The position numbers were made by a program, and so were the translations under genes. From an uncultured Christensenellaceae bacterium (GTDB lineage: Bacteria > Bacillota > Clostridia > Christensenellales > CAG-138): a stretch of 13,389 nt of DNA. The notes under the pieces were generated by a model. It was given only the letters and a program-made list of their open reading frames with translations. It had not been told where the DNA came from and made no database searches. Shown here in pieces: positions 7,005 to 13,389 of the stretch. The stretch spans positions 1-13,389 of the forward strand of contig CABSAH010000032.1 in NCBI GenBank assembly GCA_902475645.1. Reading direction: 5' to 3'. Positions within the stretch are counted from its first letter, which is position 1; every line of letters begins with the position of its first letter.

Positions 7005-7400
7005 GTTGTGCGGGGGAATGGCGTCACAACGCAAGCCGTGACGAAAGTGGTGCGGCTTGGTGGTGGATGCGAGCAACGCGAGCAGACGGAGGGGTTAAAC
7101 CGTGGCTTTGCTAAGTATCGTCAACCCCTCAGTCGCCTTGCGGCGACAGATCCCCGTTCGGGGAGCCTTTTTGGTTTGTGCTTTTTTGCTATTCCCCCTC
7201 AGCTTCGCTTACGCTCAGCAGCTCCCCCGCAAGCGGTGGAGCCTTTTGGTATTGTGCAACCGCACCAAAAGCTGTCCCCGCGTGCGGGGAAAGTGGCACG
7301 AAGTGCCGAAAGGGGCGCGGGTTGGAGGTGGCTTTTGCGAAGCAAAAGACGGAGGGAGTCAAAATAAGCTTACAGCTTTTTGTTTGGTTTACTCCCTCTG
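7005..7400. repeat. Mosaic of four copies of a modular intergenic palindrome
   Basis: No coding sequence is convincing here. Plus-oriented copies lie at 7125-7181 and 7194-7257. Both run CCCCTCAG, first hairpin block, a C-rich/G-rich second block, AGCCTTTT(T)GGT, and end in TGTGC. Minus-oriented copies lie at 7262-7359 and about 7005-7094; read in reverse they share CTCCGTC, a variable block, CCACC, a CTTTCG-hairpin block and CCCCGCAC. Clear small hairpins: GTCGCC/GGCGAC (7132-7147), TCCCCG/CGGGGA (7151-7164), TCCCCGC/GCGGGGA (7275-7290), GGCAC/GTGCC (7295-7307), CTTTTGC/GCAAAAG (7332-7348). Longer-range pairs: GAGGGGTT/AACCCCTC (7089-7130), CTTTTGGT/ACCAAAAG (7243-7271), GAGGGAGT/ACTCCCTC (7352-7398). 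Similar palindromes are common between genes in gut Clostridia (general knowledge). Non-autonomous mobile origin or terminator function is inference. Confidence 0.7.
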
Positions 7401-7412
7401 TCCCCCTCTCCC

Positions 7413-7577
7413 CTACTCCTTCGGCACCTCCATGCCGTAAAGCTCCTGATACGCCGCGTACTCGTCATCGTCCTGCGGCGGGGTGGGCATCAGGCCGGTA
7501 CATTCCGTGCCGGATACGGTGCTTGTAATGTCCTCGTATATGCAGCCCTTGCGCGGGCCGCGCTTCTTTTTGTCCAT
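7413..7577 (-). CDS. Small protein of 54 residues, function unknown
   Basis: A short reading frame starts at ATG 7577 with AAGGAG about 8 bases upstream and ends at TAG 7413-7415. The protein begins MDKKKRGPRKGCIYED, strongly basic, and ends DDDEYAAYQELYGMEVPKE, acidic, with a central Ser/Thr/Pro stretch and cysteines at 12 and 26. There is no signal peptide or membrane segment, so it is probably cytoplasmic. It lies 84 bases after the DHHW gene on the same strand and is probably the last gene of the envelope operon. The evidence that it is real is the good ribosome binding site, codon use like its neighbours (ATA, GGC, GCG) and position; no family is recognised. Confidence 0.7.
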   Translation of the reverse strand: MDKKKRGPRKGCIYEDITSTVSGTECTGLMPTPPQDDDEYAAYQELYGMEVPKE

Positions 7578-7661
7578 AAAAAACGCTCCTTTACACTTTG
7601 GTTTTGCTTTAGCCTTTGTGCAAAGGGGCGTTGCTATTCATGTTAAATCAATTTGCGCTTT

Positions 7662-9023
7662 TCAGCCTATGTATACCCCGCTTACCTCGCCCTCCGTGCC
7701 TTTGGGAAGGGTGAGCATATAGCCCGATGCGTTCTCCCACGCGGGCTCGGCGGCATATGCATCGTTTACGGGGAAGGCCTCGTATATGCGCGTTGCACCG
7801 TCCGTGCAGATTACCTCAACGTATATGCGCTCGGCGGCGGGGCGGGCCGCTATGCTGCCGTAAAGCTGCATCAAGCCCGATTTCCTCTGCACGCTTGATG
7901 TGAAATCAACCCTTGCGGCGCTGTCTGGAAGCTGCTTTTCGGCTGCGCACATAAGCGGCGCGGCGGAGAGAAGGTTGGGTATGTTCCTTTCAACAAGCTC
8001 AATCATTATAATGCCGCAGCCTTCCTCCTTAAGCTCAAGGTTATAAGGAAACTCCTGCGAATACACCACGCGGCCGACGTTTGTTGAAAGCAGGGGAATC
8101 AGCGCCTCGCCGAATGAATCGCGGTAGAGAAGCAGCGATTTGTCCGTATTCCTGCCGCTGCTTGTGCCGAAGTTTATGTCCCGCTCCATGCGCACGCCGT
8201 CATCGGGCGTATAGTCCGCCTTGATGCCGTATTCGGGATACGGCAGTGAGGAACGCTCCGCAGGCAGCACAAAGTTGTGCAAATCGCCGTAGTAGCCCGT
8301 TTCGTCATGCGGCACGGTATCGGAATAGGTTTCGTAAGCAGCGCCGTTCATTATCCGCTCAATTATGGCGTTGTATGCAATTAGCGCGCCGCGTTGGTTC
8401 CAATGCGTGTCCTGCTGATAATACAGCAAGCCGTCAGCCTTATGCTCCGCCAAAAGCGCGGCAAAGTCCAGCGTTTCAACGCCCGCATCGCTAAGCGCGG
8501 CATATAGCCGCGTGCGGTTGTCGGCAAATCCCGTGCGCTTTATGCGGCTTGGCATATATTCGGGGTAAACCGTATTCTTGTTGGGTGCAACGGCGAACAC
8601 AAACCCCGCGCCGTGGCTTTTTGCGTATTCGCTTATCTGCCCAATAACGTTGGCCGCGCGCAGAATGTCCGCATCGCTCATGGCTTCAAGACCCGTATAA
8701 TCGTTGAGCGTTTCGCTGTAAAACAAAAAGCCGTCCTTGCCCGCAACCACCTTTTCGTTCAGCGTATCGTTGAATAGGGCAAGCGTGGCCGCGTGGAACG
8801 CCGTCACAAGCTCCTCCCTAAGCCCGAAATGATCCTGCCAGTAATCGTCAAAATCGCTTGGGAATTCAAGGTTCAGCCCGTCGCGGTCAACTATCTGCGG
8901 CGCGCGCGCAAGGGGCCGATTTTCGCGGTTTACGGCGGTGTAGCCGAATATGTTCGCGCCTATCGGCAGCAGGCACATTATCAGCACCGCGGCGGCGAAC
9001 GCCGTCATAAAGAACCTTTTCAT
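7662..9023 (-). CDS. DHHW-family / AlgJ-AlgX-like protein, partner of the MBOAT acyltransferase
   Basis: Predicted membrane-anchored extracytoplasmic protein of 453 residues related to AlgJ/AlgX SGNH-hydrolase-like domains (DHHW family). In such pairs an MBOAT membrane protein passes acyl groups across the membrane and the AlgJ/AlgX-type protein transfers them to a polysaccharide. Seen: one N-terminal hydrophobic segment (residues 5-27), AVAPNKNTVYPEYMP near 145-158, the DTHW motif at 205-208 within YYQQDTHWNQRGA, and RDSFGEALIP at 301-310, whose Ser303 is the likely nucleophile. Asp205/His207 with Ser303 would complete an SGNH-type triad (inference from the family). AAGGAGG overlapping the stop region of the upstream MBOAT gene precedes the ATG at 9023, and the genes are 13 bases apart, so translation is probably coupled. 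Substrate polymer unknown. Confidence 0.85.
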   Translation of the reverse strand: MKRFFMTAFAAAVLIMCLLPIGANIFGYTAVNRENRPLARAPQIVDRDGLNLEFPSDFDDYWQDHFGLREELVTAFHAATLALFNDTLNEKVVAGKDGFLFYSETLNDYTGLEAMSDADILRAANVIGQISEYAKSHGAGFVFAVAPNKNTVYPEYMPSRIKRTGFADNRTRLYAALSDAGVETLDFAALLAEHKADGLLYYQQDTHWNQRGALIAYNAIIERIMNGAAYETYSDTVPHDETGYYGDLHNFVLPAERSSLPYPEYGIKADYTPDDGVRMERDINFGTSSGRNTDKSLLLYRDSFGEALIPLLSTNVGRVVYSQEFPYNLELKEEGCGIIMIELVERNIPNLLSAAPLMCAAEKQLPDSAARVDFTSSVQRKSGLMQLYGSIAARPAAERIYVEVICTDGATRIYEAFPVNDAYAAEPAWENASGYMLTLPKGTEGEVSGVYIG

Positions 9024-9036
9024 GCTTGCCGCCTCC

Positions 9037-10437
9037 TTAAAATCTGAAATAAATAAACGGGTTGTAGCTTGCCGTGGAAAGGCAGACTATGCACACGGCC
9101 AAAAGCGCCAATGCCGCAAAATATACCGCGTATTCAAAGCGCGGGCGGCTTACGGTATACCGGCTTGCCATATTGCTCACATAAGGCATACAGGCAAAAA
9201 TGGAAGCCACGAGCGCCGCTGTGCAAAGCGGGGTCAAAAGCCGCGATAGCTGCGCGTTAAGCGCCGCGTCAAACGTCCAGCCGCCGAACATTTTTGAAAT
9301 TATAAGCCAAGCCTGAGCCAATGTATCCGCGCGGAATATAACGAAGCCCACCGTTACGGCGATAAGCGTATATATATGCCTAAGCGCCTTGGGCCAGCGG
9401 GCGGGCTTAAATGCGCCGTAGCTTTCCGCCATAAGGAACGCGCCGTGGTAAAGCCCCCATACGGCAAAGTTCCAGCTTGCCCCGTGCCAAAGCCCGGTAA
9501 GCAGGAACACCGTCAGCTTATTAAGCCCCGTGCGCAGCTTGCCGCGCCTGTTGCCGCCAAGGGGTATATAAACGTATTCCCTGAACCATGTGGAAAGGGA
9601 AATGTGCCATCTGCGCCAGAAGTCCTGCATTGATGCGGCGCAGTACGGATACATGAAGTTTTCGCGGAACGTGAAGCCGAACGCGCGCCCAAGGCCGATT
9701 GCCATGTCGCTGTAACCGGAAAAGTCAAAGTATATCTGCATCAAATAGCATACCGCGCCAAGCCATGCTATGGGCGCATTGACGGAGGAAGCGTTCAGCG
9801 CGAACACCTTATCCGCCGTGTATGCAAGCGTGTTTGCAATAAGCACCTTTTTACCCATGCCGAAGCAGAAGCGCCTAAGCCCCGCGGCAATATCCTCCGC
9901 GGTAACGGTGCGCTGCTTTATCTGCGCCGCAACGTCGCTGTAACGGACAATCGGCCCCGCTATAAGCTGCGGGAAAAGCGAAATATACAGCAGCACGTCC
10001 GCATAGCCGGAAGCGGCCTCGGCATCACCGCGCTTAACGTCCAAAACATAGCTTATTGCCTGAAACGTGAAGAACGATATGCCCACCGGCAGCGCAATTT
10101 GCGGCACGGGCACGGCAAGGGAGGTGAGCGAATTGAAGCTCTGCACCAAAAAGCCCGTGTATTTGAACACCACAAGCGTGCCTATGCCCCAAACAACGGC
10201 TATTGCCGTATAAAGGCGCGCGTGCCTCCCCTTGGCTATCATGCGGGCGCATATGTAGCAAACAAGCGTTGTAAACGCCATAAGCAGCACATATACGGGC
10301 TCACCCCACGCATAGAACAGCAGCGAGAATATAAGCAACACCGCGTTGCTCCATTTTACGCTGCGCCTTGATATAAGGCAGGCGATGAACACCGCGGGGA
10401 AGAACAGGAATATGAATGTAGGCGAACTGAATACCAT
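9037..10437 (-). CDS. MBOAT-family O-acyltransferase (AlgI/DltB/PatA type)
   Basis: Multi-pass membrane protein of 466 residues in the membrane-bound O-acyltransferase family, which moves acetyl or similar acyl groups across the membrane for O-acylation of cell-surface polymers. Seen: MVFSSPTFIFLFFPAV start typical of AlgI-like proteins, PVGISFFTFQAISYVLDV at 117-134, FPQLIAGPIVRY at 155-166, QIYFDFSGYSDMAIGLG at 234-250, QDFWRRWHISLSTWFREY at 271-288, and TGLWHGASWNF at 314-324 with the catalytic His318. The ribosome binding site is weak (GGGGC about 11 bases upstream). The gene sits 23 bases after the unknown lipoprotein gene and 13 before the DHHW gene. The substrate cannot be read from sequence; no dltA or dltC is present, which argues against teichoic-acid D-alanylation. 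Confidence 0.93.
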   Translation of the reverse strand: MVFSSPTFIFLFFPAVFIACLISRRSVKWSNAVLLIFSLLFYAWGEPVYVLLMAFTTLVCYICARMIAKGRHARLYTAIAVVWGIGTLVVFKYTGFLVQSFNSLTSLAVPVPQIALPVGISFFTFQAISYVLDVKRGDAEAASGYADVLLYISLFPQLIAGPIVRYSDVAAQIKQRTVTAEDIAAGLRRFCFGMGKKVLIANTLAYTADKVFALNASSVNAPIAWLGAVCYLMQIYFDFSGYSDMAIGLGRAFGFTFRENFMYPYCAASMQDFWRRWHISLSTWFREYVYIPLGGNRRGKLRTGLNKLTVFLLTGLWHGASWNFAVWGLYHGAFLMAESYGAFKPARWPKALRHIYTLIAVTVGFVIFRADTLAQAWLIISKMFGGWTFDAALNAQLSRLLTPLCTAALVASIFACMPYVSNMASRYTVSRPRFEYAVYFAALALLAVCIVCLSTASYNPFIYFRF

Positions 10438-10460
10438 GCTCTATTGCGCCCCGTGCATTA

Positions 10461-10988
10461 TCAATAGCTGGGGGAATAGATGAATATGCGCGTTACGGTA
10501 TCGCCGCTGTATTCAAACTGTATGCGTTCGGAATGTATGTCCGTTTCGTTGCCGGATATTGAATAGGTAAGGTAGCCGTCGTCAAAGTATTTTTCGCCGT
10601 AGGCCGCCTTAACCCCGTCTATCGTGCTGCCGACCCCTATGCCGCGAAGCGTGGTATAGCCGCCGCCGGTAAGGGTTATCATCTCCGTAACGTCCTTGCC
10701 GTCAACGGGAACGGTGCTTACGGTTATGCCGTCATAGGCGAATGTTTTATCCTTGCCGTCGTAAACGCAGCTTACCATTTCGCTGTATTCATAGCCTTCG
10801 CCGAGCGCGGATATGAGCGCGGAGGAATCCTCCCGCAGATAATAGGTTTTGCCGCCTATGGCAACGCCTAAGTCCTTATCGGTAAACGCGCCGGAAAGCG
10901 TGCTTCCCCCGGGCGAGCAGGCCGCCATTATAAGGCAAAGGGCTATTGCGGCCACAAGTATGCAGTTCAGGTCAAATTTAGGCTTCAT
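10461..10988 (-). CDS. Putative lipoprotein of 175 residues, function unknown
   Basis: The protein begins MKPKFDLNCILVAAIALCLI and has a lipobox-like MAAC with Cys24, so it is probably a lipid-anchored surface protein. The rest is soluble, rich in beta-prone and Gly/Thr segments (for example GITVSTVPVDGKDVTEMITL), with a GVGSTIDGVKAAYGEKY stretch near 117-134 that resembles a motif in small secreted beta-sandwich or PepSY/BLIP-like proteins. I do not recognise a family. The start at 10988 is chosen over a longer frame to 11087 because it gives a signal peptide and has AGGAGG 10 bases upstream. Its ATG overlaps the TGA of the D,D-dipeptidase gene (ATGA), so the two are translationally coupled, suggesting a shared role at the cell wall. 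Confidence 0.75.
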   Translation of the reverse strand: MKPKFDLNCILVAAIALCLIMAACSPGGSTLSGAFTDKDLGVAIGGKTYYLREDSSALISALGEGYEYSEMVSCVYDGKDKTFAYDGITVSTVPVDGKDVTEMITLTGGGYTTLRGIGVGSTIDGVKAAYGEKYFDDGYLTYSISGNETDIHSERIQFEYSGDTVTRIFIYSPSY

Positions 10989-12079
10989 GGGTTGGTTTCC
11001 TCCTGTTTGGGCAGCATTGTAAGGCTGCCGAGATCTATATCGGTGGTCATAAATTTCTTTGAATCCGTGTCTGCAAAATGCCACCATTCGCTCTTTATGC
11101 TGTTAAAGCCGCATTCGGCCATAACCTTTGTAATATAGTCCACGTTGGCGCGGGCCGTATCGTTCCATGTTTTGCAGGTGCGCGCGGATTCATCCGAAAA
11201 GGTATGCATGGGCGTGGGGAATTCCATCTCCTCCCCCGTTGCGTCTATTATAAGGGACATATCTATTGCGCAGCCGCGGTTATGGTTGCTGGCGGTGGTA
11301 TCGGGATTGGCAATCCAATGCTTGTTTTTAACAATGTTGAACAGTATCCGCTGCACACGAATGGGCCTGTATGCATCGTACACTTTAAGCGTATAGCCGT
11401 CCGCCTTAAACCTGTCGTAAGCCTTCATCAGCTTTTTAACGGTGTCCTTCTGCATAAGCGGTATTGCGCGCGGGTAAAGCGGAGCGCCCGTAACGTTCCG
11501 CTCCGTTGCAAAAAGCTGCTCGTATATCGCATCGGGCAGATACAGCCGCATATCCACAAGCTCGTTCTTTACCATAACGGGCGTTACGCCGTCCGCCTCA
11601 AAAACGGGCTGACCCGTGGGAATATCCTTCTTCTGCGCCGTTTCGGGCGCAAGGTAAGCGTAAAGCTGCACGCTCTGCTCAACCATATATTCGCTGAAGC
11701 AGTATACCTCCTGCCCGTTTTCAAGCCTTATATGCGTAAATTCGCCGTCCGTGCCCAAGAATTCGCCCCTGTCCTCGTATCCTATTTGGCAAACTATGTT
11801 CGCATCGCTCGATTTATCCGCGCTGCTGCGGCAGTTGAGCTTATTCACGCGGCTTTTGTAATAAACGGGCTCGGGCGTTGCCGTGGGTACTGCGGTCGGC
11901 TCAGCCGTCTGCTCCGGCAGCGGGGTAGCGGTTGGCGTGGGCGCGGCGGTGGGCGCGGCGGATGCTATGCTCACTATCGGCGCATCGTTAGCATCGGGCG
12001 CATCAAAGCAGCCCCCTATGCAAAGCGCGGCAAAAAGGAACGCAAGCATTGCCGCTGTGGTTTTTATGTTTTTATACAT
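10985..12079 (-). CDS. VanX-like D-alanyl-D-alanine dipeptidase lipoprotein with SH3-like domain
   Basis: Predicted lipid-anchored peptidase of 364 residues. Order: signal peptide and lipobox CIGGC with Cys24; Ala/Thr/Pro-rich linker at about 40-72; bacterial SH3-like domain at about 73-133 (VNKLNCRSSAD and GEFTHIRLENGQEVYCF); M15D peptidase domain at about 155-345. Catalytic residues of the VanX/DdpX family are all visible: YDAYRP with Arg238, SNHNRGCAID with zinc ligands His266 and Asp273, and EWWH with catalytic Glu331 and zinc ligand His334. The family hydrolyses D-Ala-D-Ala. Here the enzyme should act outside the membrane on released dipeptides or wall stems, unlike cytoplasmic VanX, so vancomycin resistance is not indicated. 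AAGGAGG lies 7 bases before the ATG at 12079; the gene lies 22 bases after the L,D-transpeptidase. Confidence 0.9.
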   Translation of the reverse strand: MYKNIKTTAAMLAFLFAALCIGGCFDAPDANDAPIVSIASAAPTAAPTPTATPLPEQTAEPTAVPTATPEPVYYKSRVNKLNCRSSADKSSDANIVCQIGYEDRGEFLGTDGEFTHIRLENGQEVYCFSEYMVEQSVQLYAYLAPETAQKKDIPTGQPVFEADGVTPVMVKNELVDMRLYLPDAIYEQLFATERNVTGAPLYPRAIPLMQKDTVKKLMKAYDRFKADGYTLKVYDAYRPIRVQRILFNIVKNKHWIANPDTTASNHNRGCAIDMSLIIDATGEEMEFPTPMHTFSDESARTCKTWNDTARANVDYITKVMAECGFNSIKSEWWHFADTDSKKFMTTDIDLGSLTMLPKQEETNP

Positions 12080-12101
12080 GGCGCGCCCTCCTTAGGTTGT
12101 T

Positions 12102-12848
12102 TTAATCGGTAATATAGCCCTTCTCCCTAAGCGTATCGTAATCCGTAGGGTCTATTCTCAAGCCGTTGCGGCTGGGTATATCGTCGCTGCTTGTGTTTAG
12201 CGGCGAACCGTTGACTATTTTAAGCGTTGTTCCCGCGGGGCAGTTTTCGTATATGAATTTGCTTGCCTCCGTAACCATTCTGAGGCAGCCGCCCGTGGAT
12301 TCAAGGCCTATGCCGTGATCCCCGTTATAATACTTGGGCCACATCTGCGTGGGGTCGCTTGTTGCATAAAGCGGGGAATGTATATACAGGCGGCCTTCGT
12401 AGCGGGTGGCGTACTGCACCGTTCCCCCGTCGGGAAAATCGTGCCAGCGCTCGCGCGCCTTTTCGCCGCCAAGGGTATATGTACCCGCGGGGGTCTTGTT
12501 GCCGCCGTGGGCTATGCGGTATGCTTTGTATACCTTTGTGTATTCGCCGTTGTCGTCCTTTTCGTATATGGTAAGGGTGAAGGAGCCCTTCTCAACGTAA
12601 AGATAATACGGCAGCCCGTCGTCCGGCGTGGGGCTCGGGGTAGGTTCCTCGGTAATTACGGGCGCGGCGGTCGGCTCCTCCGCAACGGGCGCGGGCGTAA
12701 GCACCGCCTCGGGCGTATGCGTGCGCTCCGGCACGGCCACAAGCACTTCATCCGTATGCGCGGGGCTTGTAACGGCCGCGTTGCAGCCAAGCATGGTAAC
12801 GATAAGCGTTACGGCAAGCGCAAGGGAAAGCCGCTTGACATATTTCAA
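12102..12848 (-). CDS. L,D-transpeptidase (YkuD domain) lipoprotein, TTG start
   Basis: Predicted lipoprotein of 248 residues: signal peptide with lipobox MLGC (Cys22), a Pro/Thr/Glu-rich linker at about 40-76, then a YkuD catalytic domain at about 80-213. The motif elements are YIHSP with His157, HGIGLES at 178-184 and STGGCLRM at 184-191 with catalytic Cys188. Such enzymes make 3-3 peptidoglycan cross-links or attach proteins or polymers to the wall. About 35 residues follow the domain (ending EKGYITD). The start codon is TTG at 12848: GGAGG lies 9 bases upstream, the signal peptide begins there, and no in-frame ATG gives a comparable start. It is the first gene of the envelope operon, with its own promoter. 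Confidence 0.92.
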   Translation of the reverse strand: MKYVKRLSLALAVTLIVTMLGCNAAVTSPAHTDEVLVAVPERTHTPEAVLTPAPVAEEPTAAPVITEEPTPSPTPDDGLPYYLYVEKGSFTLTIYEKDDNGEYTKVYKAYRIAHGGNKTPAGTYTLGGEKARERWHDFPDGGTVQYATRYEGRLYIHSPLYATSDPTQMWPKYYNGDHGIGLESTGGCLRMVTEASKFIYENCPAGTTLKIVNGSPLNTSSDDIPSRNGLRIDPTDYDTLREKGYITD

Positions 12849-12901
12849 ATCAGTTCGCCTCCAAATTCTTTCGTATGCCCGCTAAAAAGGGCCTACATGC
12901 T

Positions 12902-12931
12902 ATTATACAGCATATAAGCCCGCCTTGTCAT
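12902..12931 (-). promoter_or_regulatory. Promoter of the cell-envelope operon
   Basis: Minus-strand -35 ATGACA (12926-12931, 5 of 6 bases) and a perfect -10 TATAAT (12902-12907) are 18 bases apart. The start site near 12895 gives a leader of about 45 bases before the TTG of the L,D-transpeptidase gene. Confidence 0.7.
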
Positions 12932-12947
12932 CATTGTTACGATTTGT

Positions 12948-13376
12948 TCACCTTGATAATGTGCTCATTGAATGGGAAAACAGCAGTTCGTTGGTTTGGG
13001 GCAGCGTAAAGCCGTTTGTTATGGCGAATAATATAACGCTGTCCCGCCTGTCCCGCGGGTAGAGCGCGCCTAACTTTGCCGCGCGCAGCAGCCTTTGCGT
13101 ATCGTCAACATCAAGCGCAAGGCCAAGGGCAAGCTGAATGGCCGTATCCCGCGCAGGGGAGCGCAATCCGGAAAGGAGCTGATAACCGTAGGACGGGTTT
13201 AGGCCGCTGCGCATAAAAAGCTCCGCGCGGGTAAGGCCGCTTTGCCCGAGCTTTTCCTCCAAAAATTCGCTTAAAGCAGCGCCGCCGTCCATATGCTCGG
13301 CATTTTTATCAAGATACATATCCAAATTGTCCGCATTCAGCAGCGCATCGTAAAGCCGCCTTGTAGTAGAACTCAT
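12948..13376 (-). CDS. Small helix-turn-helix (XRE-like) protein
   Basis: Cytoplasmic protein of 142 residues. After a 45-residue N-terminal region comes a lambda-repressor-like HTH: LTRAELFMRSGLNPSYGYQL (about 48-67) with SGLRSPARDTAIQLALGLAL (about 69-88), then DVDDTQRLLRAAKLGALYP and RDSVILFAITNGFTLPQTNELL. The pattern is the XRE/Cro type that tells related regulators from enzymes. The target is unknown; it may sense or control neighbouring genes. Start at ATG 13376: an in-frame TGA sits 6 bases upstream (13383-13385), so no longer start exists; GGTGA 6 bases before the ATG is a modest ribosome binding site. The gap of 99 bases to the envelope operon carries that operon's promoter. Confidence 0.75.
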   Translation of the reverse strand: MSSTTRRLYDALLNADNLDMYLDKNAEHMDGGAALSEFLEEKLGQSGLTRAELFMRSGLNPSYGYQLLSGLRSPARDTAIQLALGLALDVDDTQRLLRAAKLGALYPRDRRDSVILFAITNGFTLPQTNELLFSHSMSTLSR

Positions 13377-13389
13377 TGCAATTCACCAC

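Noticed and set aside
7005..7400. CRISPR array
   Set aside because: The repeats are palindromic, unequal in spacing and in both orientations; there is no regular repeat-spacer pattern.
7008..7722. Several plus-strand frames of 79-119 residues in the repeat region
   Set aside because: They cross the hairpin repeats, have no good ribosome binding site and no family-like sequence; the repeats explain the region.
10985..12079. Vancomycin-resistance cluster
   Set aside because: No VanH or VanA/B ligase, VanS or VanR gene is visible and the VanX-like enzyme is lipid-anchored outside the cell.
11078..12112. Plus-strand open frame of 344 residues opposite the D,D-dipeptidase
   Set aside because: Antisense shadow; the minus-strand frame has a complete set of catalytic residues.

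Overview
The window looks like chromosomal DNA from an anaerobic, amino-acid-fermenting member of the Bacillota, class Clostridia, possibly a gut Christensenellales/Oscillospirales relative. The reasons are strong AGGAGG-type ribosome binding sites, TTGACA/TATAAT promoters, an L-box (lysine) riboswitch, the clostridial lysine-fermentation genes, and a block of intergenic palindromes of a kind common in gut Clostridia. The family-level placement is inference.

Region 1 (1-3945, minus strand) is a lysine-fermentation operon, transcribed kal - kce - kdd - kamA and running off the left edge. Its products convert lysine to beta-lysine (KamA), oxidise 3,5-diaminohexanoate (Kdd), cleave the keto acid with acetyl-CoA (Kce) and deaminate 3-aminobutyryl-CoA to crotonyl-CoA (Kal). 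The beta-lysine 5,6-aminomutase genes (kamDE) are not in the window and may lie to the left. A promoter (3914-3943), a lysine aptamer (3718-3889) and an intrinsic terminator (3681-3723) precede kal. The 3' strand of aptamer helix P1 is also the 5' strand of the terminator stem, which predicts a lysine-induced (ON) switch, the reverse of the usual biosynthetic lysine riboswitch.

Region 2 (3959-7002) holds a PAP2-family membrane phosphatase gene (minus) divergent from hppA (plus), a K+-dependent-type membrane pyrophosphatase that pumps H+ or Na+. Each has its own terminator, and the pair shares an intergenic promoter region.

Region 3 (7003-7412) is non-coding. It is packed with short perfect hairpins that resolve into about four copies of one modular palindromic repeat, two in each orientation.

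Region 4 (7413-12931, minus) is a compact cell-envelope operon: L,D-transpeptidase lipoprotein, VanX-like D,D-dipeptidase lipoprotein with an SH3-like domain, an unknown lipoprotein, an MBOAT O-acyltransferase (AlgI/DltB type), its DHHW/AlgJ-like partner, and a 54-residue protein too short to be an obvious gene. The set suggests coupled peptidoglycan remodelling and O-acylation of a surface polymer. A separate small HTH-type regulator gene (12948-13376) lies upstream of it.
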